From assembly GCF_905220565.1 (NCBI RefSeq), contig NC_059416.1:10974001-11038000 (forward strand): a DNA stretch of 64,000 nucleotides. Direction: 5' to 3'. Both the position numbers and the translations under genes were made by a program. The notes beneath the pieces are model-generated. The model did not search any database. It was not told the origin of the DNA and was given only the letters and a program-made list of their open reading frames with translations. Positions 11,023 through 20,569 of the stretch are shown piece after piece. Numbering within the stretch: position 1 is the stretch's first letter; every line of letters starts with the position of its first letter. The stretch comes from Melitaea cinxia. Its lineage: Eukaryota > Arthropoda > Insecta > Lepidoptera > Nymphalidae.

Positions 11023-11282
11023 GGTTAATACAGATTAAATATTAAATAATTCAGACATTATAATCCCATCTTCAATTTAGTGTCCAAATACTTTGTTTAT
11101 TAGTGAGCGCTTCATATTCAACGTCCTCATGACTCAGATGTGAATCACGTGTCGGGGTCCGAAAATACCCAGTATACATATGTATATATGTATACAAGCA
11201 CAGACGCCCAGATCTGTCTGGTCAATACAAATTTATGCCATGTGTGGAGATCAAACCCGCAAATGACAGCTCAACAGCCATA

Positions 11283-11645
11283 AGCCAGTGTTACCATAAT
11301 CATCATCATAATCACCAACATCATCACTTCAGCCTAATACAGTTCACTGCTGGACATAGACCTTAAAAAGTACGCGCCAAAAATGGCACGAACTCATGTT
11401 TTTTGCCCATAGTCACCACGCTGGGCAGGCGGGTTGGTGACCGCAAGGCTGGCTTTGTTGCACCGAAGACGCTACTGCTCGTCTTCGGCCTGTGTGTAAG
11501 CCAGCAGTTAGATGCTTATCCCACCATCGGTCGGCTTTTTAAGTTCCAAGGTGCTAGCGAAACTGTGTTATCCCTTAGTCGCCTCTTACGACACCCACAG
11601 GAAGAGAGAGGGTGGCTATATTTTTCACTGCCGTAGCCACACAGC
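11283..11645 (-). repeat. Repeat D, antisense copy
   Basis: Starts with atcatcatcatcac-type tail sequence, then cagcctaatacagttcactg and, at the far end, cgtagccacacagcagtat. The 77-codon ORF inside is repeat sequence, not a gene. Confidence 0.75.
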
Positions 11646-12190
11646 AGTATAAATAAGTAAGCCATACAATAAGTACGAGTATGTGGCATGTACGGGGATC
11701 GGGCTTATTATAAGAGAGGTTAATTGCTTCGGCTATTTACTGTAAATAACTATACGAGTATTTCTAATATTTCTAAAATGTGTATTATATGACTTTGTGG
11801 CATAGTTATAGTGAAAAAGAGGTAACACAATCTATATTCAGAACAGACGCCCTCAAAAGTCTGGGTGATGCCGATATTATATACTTGATATTTTCAACAG
11901 GTAAATTGATGAAACTTGAGATATATCTGGTAACTCAAAATATATCATAGACTCTTATTGCTATTAAAATAGGATTCAATTTTGAATGAAATATGTTAAA
12001 TGATACGTCGTAGTAAAGTTGCTTCAAGCATACTCCATAGCTTTAAAATTTTAATATGGATAGTTGGAAAGTTTTGTTGCTTTTAGTATGGATCGTCATG
12101 AATCGCTAAAAAAGTCTTGCTTATAGCTGAGGAAGCTGTATTGCAATATTTCATTTAACTGATATATTCAAAGTTGCAATTTGTTTTATT
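11646..12190. other. AT-rich stretch, no gene seen
   Basis: No ORF, repeat copy or RNA signal that I can support. Confidence 0.5.
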
Positions 12191-12196
12191 TAAAAA

Positions 12197-12500
12197 CTGG
12201 CTGCGACCGCGACTTTGTCCGCCTGGAATTTAACAAAAAAGTTATTGTTCAGTTCTCAAAGTTATAATAAATTTCTAAAATTAAATTATATTAAGTTACT
12301 CACTATAACATCAGCTATCTTCCAGTGAAAGTCTTATCAAAATCGGTCTAGCCGTTTTAGAAATTAGCCGAAACAAACAGACAAAAATTGTAAAAAATGC
12401 TATTTGTGTATATGTACCGTTTATACATCCATATCCATTTAGTAAAAAGCGGTTATTTTAATATTACAAACAGACTTTCCGATTTTATTTATTTGTATCG
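12197..12500 (-). repeat. Helitron-like repeat H2, antisense copy
   Basis: Begins actggctgcgaccgcgactt and runs through ttagaaattagccgaaacaa to agtaaaaagcggttatttta. The sense copies are at 29541-29845, 40629-40947 and 52333-52643. It lies beside the errantivirus. Confidence 0.6.
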
Positions 12501-12576
12501 AAGATATGCAAGCTGAGCAGGAGATAACTTTGATTGAACAGTGAAGTTTATCAAATACATTAAAAGTTTTCATACG

Positions 12577-12847
12577 AGTTATGATATGGCGACCGATGAA
12601 AGTCTTTTTAAAAACAATTTTATTTAAATTCACAATATTTATTAATTCAAAATATAAAATGAAATTACAATTAAATTAAAAATAAAAGTAACTGTTCTTT
12701 GAGATAGTTGATACAAGACTGATTTAAAATATATTTTAATAATTAAATTGTAAAACAATCAAAATGCTGAATCGCTTATTCTATTGTTCCCATGTTCCAT
12801 CCATTCTTCCTTAGTAAGCTGGATTCTTGTGTTACGGCGTGGTAACT
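12577..12847 (-). repeat. 3' LTR of the errantivirus
   Basis: This is the downstream LTR, 271 bp, identical by eye to the 5' LTR. It holds the env stop codon, so the last four env codons plus the stop are LTR sequence. AATAAA-type polyadenylation signals are visible on the coding strand. The outer end abuts target duplication tacg at 12573-12576. Confidence 0.95.
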
Positions 12848-14506
12848 CCTCCCTCCTTAAGATGGAAGCTAGTAACGCAGCTTCCAGGAGCGTCCTCGCG
12901 ACATCTTTCTGTTCTGACATCTGACTGTTTGCTTCTGCTATATACTTTCCACGCGACTACGCCTCCTATCAAGACATAGAGGAGTAGCGTAGACCAACTC
13001 GGGATTAGCATAGTATTGAGCCAATTGGATTCTTCTACTTCTTGAATGTCTTCTGCTTTATTCATGAGTTCATGGATGCTGTCCAACGAAAGATCGTCTA
13101 AATGTAATTCGTACTTGACCTCTTCTTCATGTATGATGTTTTGATTAGGTAACGGGATAACTTCATTGATATTGATAATATTCCTATGTGTTCTCAACGT
13201 TCTGTTCAATAAATTAATTTGACAATCTTCTGTGACGGTGACGAGAAAGACATTTGACGTTTTCAAATATTTTGTTTTGGGTCCACATTGAATTCTTGAG
13301 ATTTCAGGTGCAGTTAATATTGTTAGCCACGTAGTTTCTGATATCTTCTGAAGCTTTCCCCGTTTCAAGTTTAGACGAGCATGCGTGCAGTTTCCAGCTT
13401 GTTGTCTGATAAGAGAGATGATGCAATCTTCTGATTTTTCTATTATTCTTGTGTCCAACGATTTGCAAAGCATGGTGTCATCGGAGATCTTCTTGCAATC
13501 TTCCTCTAAGTATGCGTACTCATCTCTTCCAAGTGCAAGGAATTTGGACTTAGGAATTATAGTAAGGTTTTGTTTATTAGGAATGGAATAGATATGGATA
13601 TAATCATATATATTATCATCAGTGGATGGGATTTCCAATATGAAAGTTAAAGAATGTCTTGTACTATAGGCTTTTACGACCATAGACTTTTCTATTTTAT
13701 GGATATTTTCCATAGAAATCTCTACAACTGGTTTGAAAGATGAAATTTTCTGCAAATTATTTATTTCTAAAATTAAATTTCGTGGGTTTATAATACTAGG
13801 ATGCATTATGCCTAATTGCGAGAATGACATAGCATCTTCTAACAACATTAGCTTATCTAAAATTAACTGCAAACTAAAGCTTATTTGTACGTATATCTCT
13901 AAAAAGTGCAACTGATTTATAACAGTGTTTGCATTTACGGTAATATTTTTTAACATAGAAGCTATTCGGTTTTCATTTTCATTTATCTTATTTACCTGAA
14001 TAGAAAATTCATTAATAGTATCCTGCGCTAATGACACTGTTCGTTTCTGGGAGTTGCTAATTTTATTGACTGAAGAACGGATATTATTAATTTCATTTTC
14101 TATACGAATCGCGTCTTCGTTATCTAAATTACCAGTGATAACTTTTACTAAGGAACCTAAACCGTTAATGAGACCGCGCTTGACTCTATTTCTAGGTGCC
14201 ATGAAACTTAACTTTTTGTCAATAAGGTTCAGATTGTGTTCGATCTGATCCCTATAGGTTTTATGTAGGTCTACTAATGGAGTCTTGTTTTCGGCTGCTT
14301 TTGTACTTGCATATAGGGACATCAGTTTAGTGGAAACTTCATGTAGATGAGTTATATTGTAAGTGCAGGCAAGGTTAAAGGAATCAATTTGTTTAATGAT
14401 ATGACCTTGTTTAAGTAGTAGAATTCCGTTAGTGTTATCAATGGGTTGTATTGCTACGTCGGATTTTGATTGGAACACGAAGGATCCGGTGATGAAGATG
14501 ATGACC
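12832..14506 (-). CDS. env: Errantivirus Env glycoprotein, main exon
   Basis: This frame is open for about 558 codons and has no ATG at its start; the first in-frame start-like codon is GTG at 14478. An acceptor (polypyrimidine then AG at 14508-14507) opens the exon, and the first codons are strongly hydrophobic, as in a signal peptide. Further features: a furin site RVKR at residues 98-101 counted from GTG; a glycine-rich hydrophobic fusion peptide directly after it; a heptad-like helical stretch; several N-glycosylation sequons (NIT, NLT, NRT, NCT); a membrane anchor around residues 495-512 (STLLLYVLIGGVVAW); and a cytoplasmic tail of about 35 residues. The layout matches gypsy-type Env, related to baculovirus F fusion proteins. 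TAA lies inside the 3' LTR. Confidence 0.9.
12848..12858 (-). promoter_or_regulatory. Polypurine tract
   Basis: AAGGAGGGAGG lies directly against the 3' LTR on the coding strand, where plus-strand DNA priming starts. It is also coding: it specifies part of the Lys-Glu-Gly-Gly stretch of the env tail. Confidence 0.85.
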
Positions 14507-17500
14507 CTGGAACAAGATGAGGTCTACGTAGGAGTTTGAAGTGAACTCTTATAGACTTAGAGTTAGGATGGTTACCTATAATTTCTGCTACATTATTGGG
14601 ATGAAGATGGATGATTTTATACGGGCCTTTAAATACCGGCTTCGTTTTGTTGTTTCTCGCGGTTTTGGCGACCTGTTTGAAAACTGTTTCACCTACCTTA
14701 AATGTTATTTCCTCTGCTGTCTGGTTGCGTTTTGCTATGATTTGTTCCTTGTGCTTTGACATGCTTGCTGCGACACACTCCTGTACGGCTTCAGCGTTTT
14801 TTTGATGTTTAAGTACATAATCTTGGTAAAATTGCTTAGTATAATGAAGCTCTAAGGGGTTTCGAGATGCAGTATGTCCAAAAAGTAACTCATGTGGGGT
14901 GTATTCTGTTGCTGAATGAATAGTATTATTGTATGCAATAACAGAGAATTTCATGATTAATTGTATGGGGTCGTCTTTATTAGTCATTCTTTGGATCCTA
15001 ATTATTTCTCCTATTGTCGAATGAAAACGCTCTATGGGTGAGTTTGAATTTGGATTATATGGAGTTGTGAAATGAATATTGATATCATGTAAGGCACACA
15101 TCTCCTTTATGACATCGTTATCAAACTTACTGTCAGAGTCAGTTGTAATTTTAAAAGGGGTTCCCAACACTGCGAAAACATCAAATAAGGCTTCTGCTAT
15201 ATGTACGCTAGAAGTTGCACTTAAAGGGATTGCCTGAGCATACTTTGAGAAATTATCGATGATAGTAAGAAAAGTAGCTCCTTCCGTGGAATATAAGTCC
15301 ATGAATAGATGCTGCATAGGTTTAGTTGGGGTTTCTGTTAGGGCTAATGGGGGTCTTAAGGGATTTCTTTCATACTTAGCTTGTAAGCATATATTACATT
15401 GATTGACAAATGCTTGAATAGTGAGTAACATGTTGGGCCAATGGTAACTTCTATGGATTTTCTTGTACGTTTCTTGGATACCACGATGAATCGTCTTTCC
15501 TTCGTGATACTTTTTAATTATTTCTTGTTGTTCTGTCTTATTTTCTACCAAAGTAACGCGTGTAGTACATCTCAATAGCTTAGGGCCTCTATCATTGAAT
15601 ATCGTTGTATACACTCTAGAGAATGCGTGATAAAGATCTTCGTTATAGAAATAACAATGGAATACTCGATCGGCTATGGTATGTTCTTTTAAAAATTGTA
15701 TAATTTCTTTTTCAGTATTATTCACTGGGATGAATACATCCTTAATAATTTTACGAGAACTTGTTGATCTATTGTCTACCCTATAAGTTGAACCAGGGGT
15801 TGATCTAATATGAAATTGCTTAAGTTGTCTGTCTATGGCATCTTCTAAAATTGGTATTCCTTGGTTTTCGTTATCGGGTTGGGTATGATTGGTCGAAACG
15901 AGATTGTCAGGGTCAATTGCACTCATACTGTCAGATTCAGGTTCTATGCTAAGAGGTCGTTCGTCATGTCTAAGTGTTGTGTCCTCGTCAATATTAGTAT
16001 TATTACCTACAGAAGGGATTTCTTGTTGTGTTTCTGTTTCGGTCTCTTCTTCTCGGCGTACATTCTCAAATATCCTATTTATTATTTCGTCATCGTCATT
16101 GTCATCTAAATTTACTGCAAGGGAATCGATGCTTTTATGGAAAATTTTTACTCGGGAGAGAGCGTCTGCGTTTGTATTTTGTCGTCCTTTTTTATAAATA
16201 ACCTCGTAGTCATACTCTGCTAGTTTTAATCTCCATCGGGTTAATTTAGAGTTGGGGTCTTTTAACGACATTAACCATGTTAGGGGCCTATGATCGGTAT
16301 ATATTATAAATTTTCGACCGTAAAGGTATGGTCTGAAGTATTTAACTGCCCATACTATAGCCAATAATTCCTTTTCTATTGTTGAGTAGCGAGTCTCGGT
16401 GTCAGAAAGAGTCCTAGATGCATAAGCTACGGGCTTATCCGCGCCTACGGGTCCTTGTGATAATATTGCACCAAGGGCTACGTCTGATGCGTCTGTTGTC
16501 AGTATAAAAGTCTGGTCAAAATTTGGATATTGTAAGATAGGTGCATTCGTCAAGATTTGTTTGCATTTATTAAAAGATTCTACGAATTCTGGTGAATGTA
16601 TTACCTTACTATGTTTCTTTAGACATAGAGTCATGGGCTTGGTCAGTTTTGCGAAATCTTTAATGAATTTTCTATAGTACCCTACTAGTCCTAAAAAACT
16701 TTTAATGTCTTTAGGGGTTTTAGGTAAAGGAAAGTTCAAAACAGCTTTAATTTTGTCCTGGTTTGGAACGACTCCTTGTTCTGTTAGTTCATGACCTAAG
16801 AATTTGACGTGCTTTTTCAAAAATTCGGATTTTTCTAATTGGATTTTTAAGTTATGAATCTTAAACTTATCGAAAACTTGTTTAATTTTTTCAATGTGCT
16901 CTTGTAATGATGTGGATATTATTATGACATCGTCTAAATAAGTGAAAACGTTTTCTATACCCCTAAGGATGTGATCCATTAGTCTTTGAAAAGTGCTAGG
17001 TGCATTTTTCAGACCAAACGGCATTCTAAGAAACTCGTAATGTCCTCTCTCGGTAGAGAAAGCTGTCTTTTCGATATCGTCTGGATGCATTTCTACTTGA
17101 TGATACCCACTAGCAAGATCTAACGTCGTGAAGTATTGTGCTCGTCCTAGTCTGTCTAAGATGTCATTAATGTTAGGTAAGGGGTATTTGTCCTCTATGA
17201 GTCGGTCATTAAGTCTTCGATAGTCGATAACTAGCCTCCACTTCACCTTTCCGGAAGAGTCTGCCTTTTTTGGAACAATATGGACGGGACAAGACCATGG
17301 AGATATACTCTCACGTATAATACCCTGTTTTAGTAAGTTATCTACTTGTTTTTGTATTTCCTTACGCTGCTGTGGGGCCTGTCGATAATTTCTAACAAAT
17401 ATTGGGGTTTGGTCAGTCAGTCTAAGTTTATGCTTAACATCGTGTGTGAAAGAAAGCGGAATATTTTCAGAGTAGAAGATGTCTCTGTACCGATAGCAAA

Positions 17501-18299
17501 TCTTAGTGATTTCGCGACGCTCTTCGTCATTCATGTGGTCTGTACGTATTTTTCGTAAATTATTACACAACTCTTTGTCCAAGTCCGGGTTCACTGTATG
17601 AGAATTTAAGCTACATTGAGTTATATTCGAGTTAATATTATAGAATTCTAAAGGAATATTCTCCGTATTACGTATTACTTTCTTAACTGTATTAAAATTA
17701 ATAATTGAAGTTTTGAATTTTCCTCTACTAACCTGCACTATTGCTGCGGGTGATTTTAAACCATTAGACCAAATGTACTCGTCATGAATATATTCGCCGT
17801 CAGAATAATTAGTTTTTAAAGTTATAACTTTTTCACACCTGGGTTCGATGGTTAATTTTTTACTGGGATGGTCAAAATGAATAGGTAAGTCTGCTGTCGA
17901 TGTATGTAAAACCTTATTGTTTAAGTCGATATTACTACATAACGTTTTAAGTAAGTCTAAACCTATCAGTCCTTTGTACTTCGGGTCAAAGTCAAATATT
18001 AGAAATTTATGAACTATATCTGTGTTAAAAGCTGGAGGTAATGGTAGATAAGCGACATAATTATGCTGCGTGGTTGCATGTGCTGTCTTTATTTCGAACG
18101 GTTCTAATTCTACACAATATTGAAAGATAGAATTTATAATTACTTCGGGGGATATCAATGATCTAGAAGCACCAGTATCTATTAGAAACTTACCTTTAAA
18201 TTCTGGTAATTCTATATAAGGCAGATGGTCTTTATCTTGATTGTTTAATTTTATTACTTCTCTTCTCCTGGGTCTGGGTTTATCGTAAAAACCTGCTGG
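14454..18299 (-). CDS. pol: Errantivirus Pol: protease, reverse transcriptase, RNase H, integrase
   Basis: The pol frame is -1 to gag and opens at 18299 after a TGA. No ATG is used: it is made as Gag-Pol by frameshifting. Domains in order: aspartic protease with DTGA at 18179-18168; reverse transcriptase with TTLDLASGYHQVEM and the YLDD active site about 450 residues in; RNase H with TTDASDVALGA and YTDHRPLTWL; integrase with an H-H/C-C zinc segment (YHEGKTIHRG then CNICLQAK), catalytic DLYS, TTDSDSKF and PIERFH (35 residues between the second Asp and the Glu), and a GPY-type C-terminal module (FKGPYKIIHL). About 1280 residues are open without interruption. The 3' end overlaps the env exon by about 53 nt. 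Confidence 0.95.
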   Translation of the reverse strand, partial: PAGFYDKPRPRRREVIKLNNQDKDHLPYIELPEFKGKFLIDTGASRSLISPEVIINSIFQYCVELEPFEIKTAHATTQHNYVAYLPLPPAFNTDIVHKFLIFDFDPKYKGLIGLDLLKTLCSNIDLNNKVLHTSTADLPIHFDHPSKKLTIEPRCEKVITLKTNYSDGEYIHDEYIWSNGLKSPAAIVQVSRGKFKTSIINFNTVKKVIRNTENIPLEFYNINSNITQCSLNSHTVNPDLDKELCNNLRKIRTDHMNDEERREITKICYRYRDIFYSENIPLSFTHDVKHKLRLTDQTPIFVRNYRQAPQQRKEIQKQVDNLLKQGIIRESISPWSCPVHIVPKKADSSGKVKWRLVIDYRRLNDRLIEDKYPLPNINDILDRLGRAQYFTTLDLASGYHQVEMHPDDIEKTAFSTERGHYEFLRMPFGLKNAPSTFQRLMDHILRGIENVFTYLDDVIIISTSLQEHIEKIKQVFDKFKIHNLKIQLEKSEFLKKHVKFLGHELTEQGVVPNQDKIKAVLNFPLPKTPKDIKSFLGLVGYYRKFIKDFAKLTKPMTLCLKKHSKVIHSPEFVESFNKCKQILTNAPILQYPNFDQTFILTTDASDVALGAILSQGPVGADKPVAYASRTLSDTETRYSTIEKELLAIVWAVKYFRPYLYGRKFIIYTDHRPLTWLMSLKDPNSKLTRWRLKLAEYDYEVIYKKGRQNTNADALSRVKIFHKSIDSLAVNLDDNDDDEIINRIFENVRREEETETETQQEIPSVGNNTNIDEDTTLRHDERPLSIEPESDSMSAIDPDNLVSTNHTQPDNENQGIPILEDAIDRQLKQFHIRSTPGSTYRVDNRSTSSRKIIKDVFIPVNNTEKEIIQFLKEHTIADRVFHCYFYNEDLYHAFSRVYTTIFNDRGPKLLRCTTRVTLVENKTEQQEIIKKYHEGKTIHRGIQETYKKIHRSYHWPNMLLTIQAFVNQCNICLQAKYERNPLRPPLALTETPTKPMQHLFMDLYSTEGATFLTIIDNFSKYAQAIPLSATSSVHIAEALFDVFAVLGTPFKITTDSDSKFDNDVIKEMCALHDINIHFTTPYNPNSNSPIERFHSTIGEIIRIQRMTNKDDPIQLIMKFSVIAYNNTIHSATEYTPHELLFGHTASRNPLELHYTKQFYQDYVLKHQKNAEAVQECVAASMSKHKEQIIAKRNQTAEEITFKVGETVFKQVAKTARNNKTKPVFKGPYKIIHLHPNNVAEIIGNHPNSKSIRVHFKLLRRPHLVPGSSSSSPDPSCSNQNPT

Positions 18300-19336
18300 T
18301 CACTTACCTCTTCATTTCCATATGGTTCTTGTTCATTCAATACGCTATCGTACGGATAATTTTCATGGTACATACCTTGTTCGTTTTCATATGGCTGTTC
18401 TTCGGGTGAACCTGTGTAGTATAACTCTTCCACTGCAAACTGTGGCTTTTGAGGTCTATTGACTGATCTCATGGTCACGTCTGAAACTTTTTGTTGCTTA
18501 GGCTGACTTACCTGCTGTTGGGGAAAGTTTCGTTGAAAACCTCCCGCTGGTGGTCTAAAGTTGCCTGATGAAGGGCGATTCTTCCATGGTAACATGGATT
18601 GAACCCATTGCTGGCGTTGCTCAGGTGACAAATTATTTTTTTGTGGTACAAAATTGTTATTTTGTCTTTGGACTGGGTTATTTACGAATGGTGTATAATT
18701 TGGAAACTGAATGAAGTTTTTAATTGGTTCTCTAACCTTGACTTGAGATGATGTTGGTATAGTAACCTGATTATTATTGAATGTCTTGCTATATGCAAGT
18801 CTAGCCTCCTCCTGTCTGGCTATAACTATAGCTGATTCTAAATTAAGCGGCTGAGCTATTCTCACTCCTATTGAAACTTGGAAATCTAAATTATTGGTAT
18901 ATTGTTCTATTACCATCTTTTCATAATATGATTTATCAGAATGCGCGCCTACTGAGAAAAGTGCATCCAATATATCTCGTAAGCGTTTGCCAAACGATTC
19001 TGCGTCTTCATTTTTATGACGTCTCATACGACTTAATTCCTGCATTAATTGTATTTCGTTACGCGGTTCCCGTAATCGTTGTATGAGGGCAGCCTTAATG
19101 ACTTCCCAAGAGGTGAGAGTTTCCTCATACGCGATAGCTTCTGTGGCTAATCCACTTAATCGGCTTTTAATTAAACATAATATAGCTGGATGAGCTCTAA
19201 CTGAACCATCTAAAAGATTTAAAATGTTTTCTACTTCTCTAATGTAATAATTCAATAGTTTCGGGTTACCATCGTATCGCGGCATGAATTCCGAGATAAG
19301 CTTGAAACTTGAGGCATCACACGTTTCAAACGACAT
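18254..19336 (-). CDS. gag: Errantivirus Gag
   Basis: This 360-residue ORF starts at a true ATG (19336-19334) and is the first gene after a leader of about 536 nt. Gag forms the particle core and packages the RNA. Residues 1-200 or so are helix-rich and contain LNYYIREVENILNLL and ESFGKRLRDILDAL, in the style of errantivirus capsid regions. The last 150 residues are rich in Gln, Asn, Pro and Arg. There is no CCHC zinc knuckle, as is usual for errantiviruses, so RNA binding probably rests on the basic stretches. The gene ends with TAA at 18256-18254 inside an overlap with the pol frame. No stop or frameshift interrupts it. Confidence 0.9.
   Translation of the reverse strand: MSFETCDASSFKLISEFMPRYDGNPKLLNYYIREVENILNLLDGSVRAHPAILCLIKSRLSGLATEAIAYEETLTSWEVIKAALIQRLREPRNEIQLMQELSRMRRHKNEDAESFGKRLRDILDALFSVGAHSDKSYYEKMVIEQYTNNLDFQVSIGVRIAQPLNLESAIVIARQEEARLAYSKTFNNNQVTIPTSSQVKVREPIKNFIQFPNYTPFVNNPVQRQNNNFVPQKNNLSPEQRQQWVQSMLPWKNRPSSGNFRPPAGGFQRNFPQQQVSQPKQQKVSDVTMRSVNRPQKPQFAVEELYYTGSPEEQPYENEQGMYHENYPYDSVLNEQEPYGNEEVSDQQVFTINPDPGEEK
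18275..18281 (-). promoter_or_regulatory. Candidate -1 frameshift heptamer
   Basis: AAACCCA is in phase as A AAC CCA relative to gag, so it fits the X XXY YYZ pattern. It lies in the only stretch (18299-18254) where gag and the -1 pol frame are both open. CCC in the second triplet is weaker than the usual AAA or TTT. A nearby GGTTTTTA at about 18288-18295 is an alternative slip site. The -1 relation is certain; the exact site is inferred. Confidence 0.5.
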
Positions 19337-19858
19337 TGTTATTCTTTATACTTAACTTTATAAAATTTAAAAAGATAATAGTTTTACGAATATAAAAGTA
19401 TTTATTTAATTATTTCAAATTAAATAAAAAAATTATTAATTATATAATTATTTTAATTTTAATTAATTGTTATTACTATTATACTAGGACGTAAATCTCT
19501 GTAGCGATTTTAGCATTTAAGATATACACCCTAAAAATATAGTGTTTATTTATTTCAACTAATATTAATACCTATTTTATTTTAATAGGAAGTAAATGCC
19601 TACAGCGATTTTAGCCTTTAGACAAAACACCCTTAAAAGTATAATTAAAATATATACGGAAGGAAATATAGCAAAGGAACTTGGAATTGAGAGAGTACTC
19701 ACCAAAGCGCCTTCTGCATCTCCTCTCCGGGTCTTGTATCTTCTCTTGAAGACTTCACCGATGCCGCCGTTGTAGATTCGTTGTAGAGAAGGTCGCGGTT
19801 TTAACGATCAAAATCGTTCAATTGACCGAAGATTTTATTCACTCAATTGCCGCAACAA
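19337..19858 (-). other. Errantivirus leader
   Basis: This is the untranslated leader between primer site and gag ATG. It holds the env first exon and donor in its first 170 nt. The gag-proximal half (19340-19640) is very AT-rich with a short imperfect duplication (GTAAAT...GCGATTTTAGC at about 19490 and 19590). Packaging signals would be expected here but none can be named. Confidence 0.6.
19703..19719 (-). CDS. env: Putative short first coding exon of env
   Basis: An ATG at 19719-19717 in the leader opens five codons plus two bases and ends at a strong splice donor, GTGAGTA, starting at 19702. The two leftover bases are in the right phase for the one-base start of the acceptor exon at 14506, so splicing gives an in-frame start upstream of the hydrophobic env beginning. 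The unspliced frame soon meets a stop, so this ATG makes sense only with splicing. Spliced env RNA is established for errantiviruses; this junction is inferred from sequence. Confidence 0.7.
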
Positions 19859-19873
19859 CTACCGACTGCGCCA
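19859..19873 (-). promoter_or_regulatory. Primer-binding site (serine tRNA)
   Basis: TGGCGCAGTCGGTAG on the coding strand is complementary to the 3' end (with CCA) of an insect serine tRNA whose acceptor ends CTACCGACTGCG. The same primer class is known for 17.6- and 297-type errantiviruses. The first T overlaps the last LTR base. The match runs about 15 nt. Confidence 0.85.
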
Positions 19874-20143
19874 GTTATGATATGGCGACCGATGAAAGTC
19901 TTTTTAAAAACAATTTTATTTAAATTCACAATATTTATTAATTCAAAATATAAAATGAAATTACAATTAAATTAAAAATAAAAGTAACTGTTCTTTGAGA
20001 TAGTTGATACAAGACTGATTTAAAATATATTTTAATAATTAAATTGTAAAACAATCAAAATGCTGAATCGCTTATTCTATTGTTCCCATGTTCCATCCAT
20101 TCTTCCTTAGTAAGCTGGATTCTTGTGTTACGGCGTGGTAACT
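19873..20143 (-). repeat. 5' LTR of the errantivirus
   Basis: This is the upstream LTR in the element's own direction. It is 271 bp and identical by eye to 12577-12847. It would carry the promoter: an arthropod initiator-like TCAGTC lies at 20013-20018, with a TTTAAATATA-type AT-rich stretch just upstream. AATAAA-like polyadenylation signals lie nearer the inner end. The inner base T at 19873 doubles as the first base of the primer-binding site. Confidence 0.95.
20013..20018 (-). promoter_or_regulatory. Initiator-like element in the 5' LTR
   Basis: TCAGTC on the coding strand matches the arthropod initiator consensus TCAKTY. An AT-rich stretch (18282-type TTAAAATATA text, just upstream in the element) could serve as a weak TATA element. 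Errantivirus LTR promoters are commonly initiator-driven. The transcription start is inferred. Confidence 0.45.
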
Positions 20144-20207
20144 TACGCTCGATATAAGTACTCATACGATTATCAAGTTTTCTCTCATTGAATATGCTTA
20201 TATTATA

Positions 20208-20400
20208 ACTAGCGACCCGCCCCGGCTTCGTTCGGGTGCAAAAACTATTCAATTATATTATGCATGTTTTATACATACAAACCTTCCTCTGCAATCACTC
20301 TATTTATTAAAGAAAACCGCATCAAAATCCGTTGCGTAGTTTTAAAGATCTAAGCACACAGACAGCGGGAAGCGACTTTGTTTTATACTATGTAGTGATT
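20208..20400 (-). repeat. Helitron-like repeat H4, antisense copy
   Basis: Begins actagcgacccgccccggct and ends tatgtagtgatta. CTAG-type termini and the style of the ends match non-autonomous Helitron-like repeats of Lepidoptera. Only one copy is in the window. Confidence 0.5.
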
Positions 20401-20569
20401 AGGTTCGTTCTTACAAATAGATGTGTATAATTGAGGGTTGTAGCTATTGCATCATATATTAGAGATATAATAACTTGCTCTGTCAGTAGTATATATATTT
20501 TTTAATTGTACCTACTGTATTTTTTATGTATGTTACCTCATAACTTTTTGTGGGTGGACCAATTTCAAT

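Larger units (their letters stand above)
14507..19702 (-). other. Putative env intron (gag-pol region)
   Basis: The donor is GT at 19702-19701 within GTGAGTA. The acceptor is AG at 14508-14507 after a pyrimidine-rich stretch. Removal of this 5.2-kb span would produce the subgenomic env mRNA, while unspliced RNA would serve gag-pol and packaging. Confidence 0.65.
12577..20143 (-). mobile_element. Complete errantivirus (TED-like insect endogenous retrovirus)
   Basis: A full-length Ty3/gypsy element of 7567 bp lies on the minus strand in the order 5' LTR, tRNA primer site, leader, gag, pol, env, polypurine tract, 3' LTR. The two 271-bp LTRs show no difference on manual alignment. The 4-bp flanks match: tacg at 12573-12576 and tacg at 20144-20147. 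LTR ends read AGTTAC...ATAACT on the coding strand. gag, pol and env are each open without nonsense codons. Size, LTR length, gene order and 4-bp duplication agree with errantiviruses such as TED, 17.6 and gypsy (established knowledge). Identical LTRs, a clean duplication and open frames imply a recent insertion; activity is inferred, not shown. Confidence 0.95.

Noticed and set aside
14476..14478. GTG at 14478 as the true env start
   Set aside because: A hydrophobic signal-like stretch continues upstream to a splice acceptor, and a phase-matched donor with ATG exists in the leader.
18156..18158. TTG at 18158 as a pol start
   Set aside because: The protease DTGA motif lies upstream in the same frame, so pol must begin earlier by frameshift from gag.
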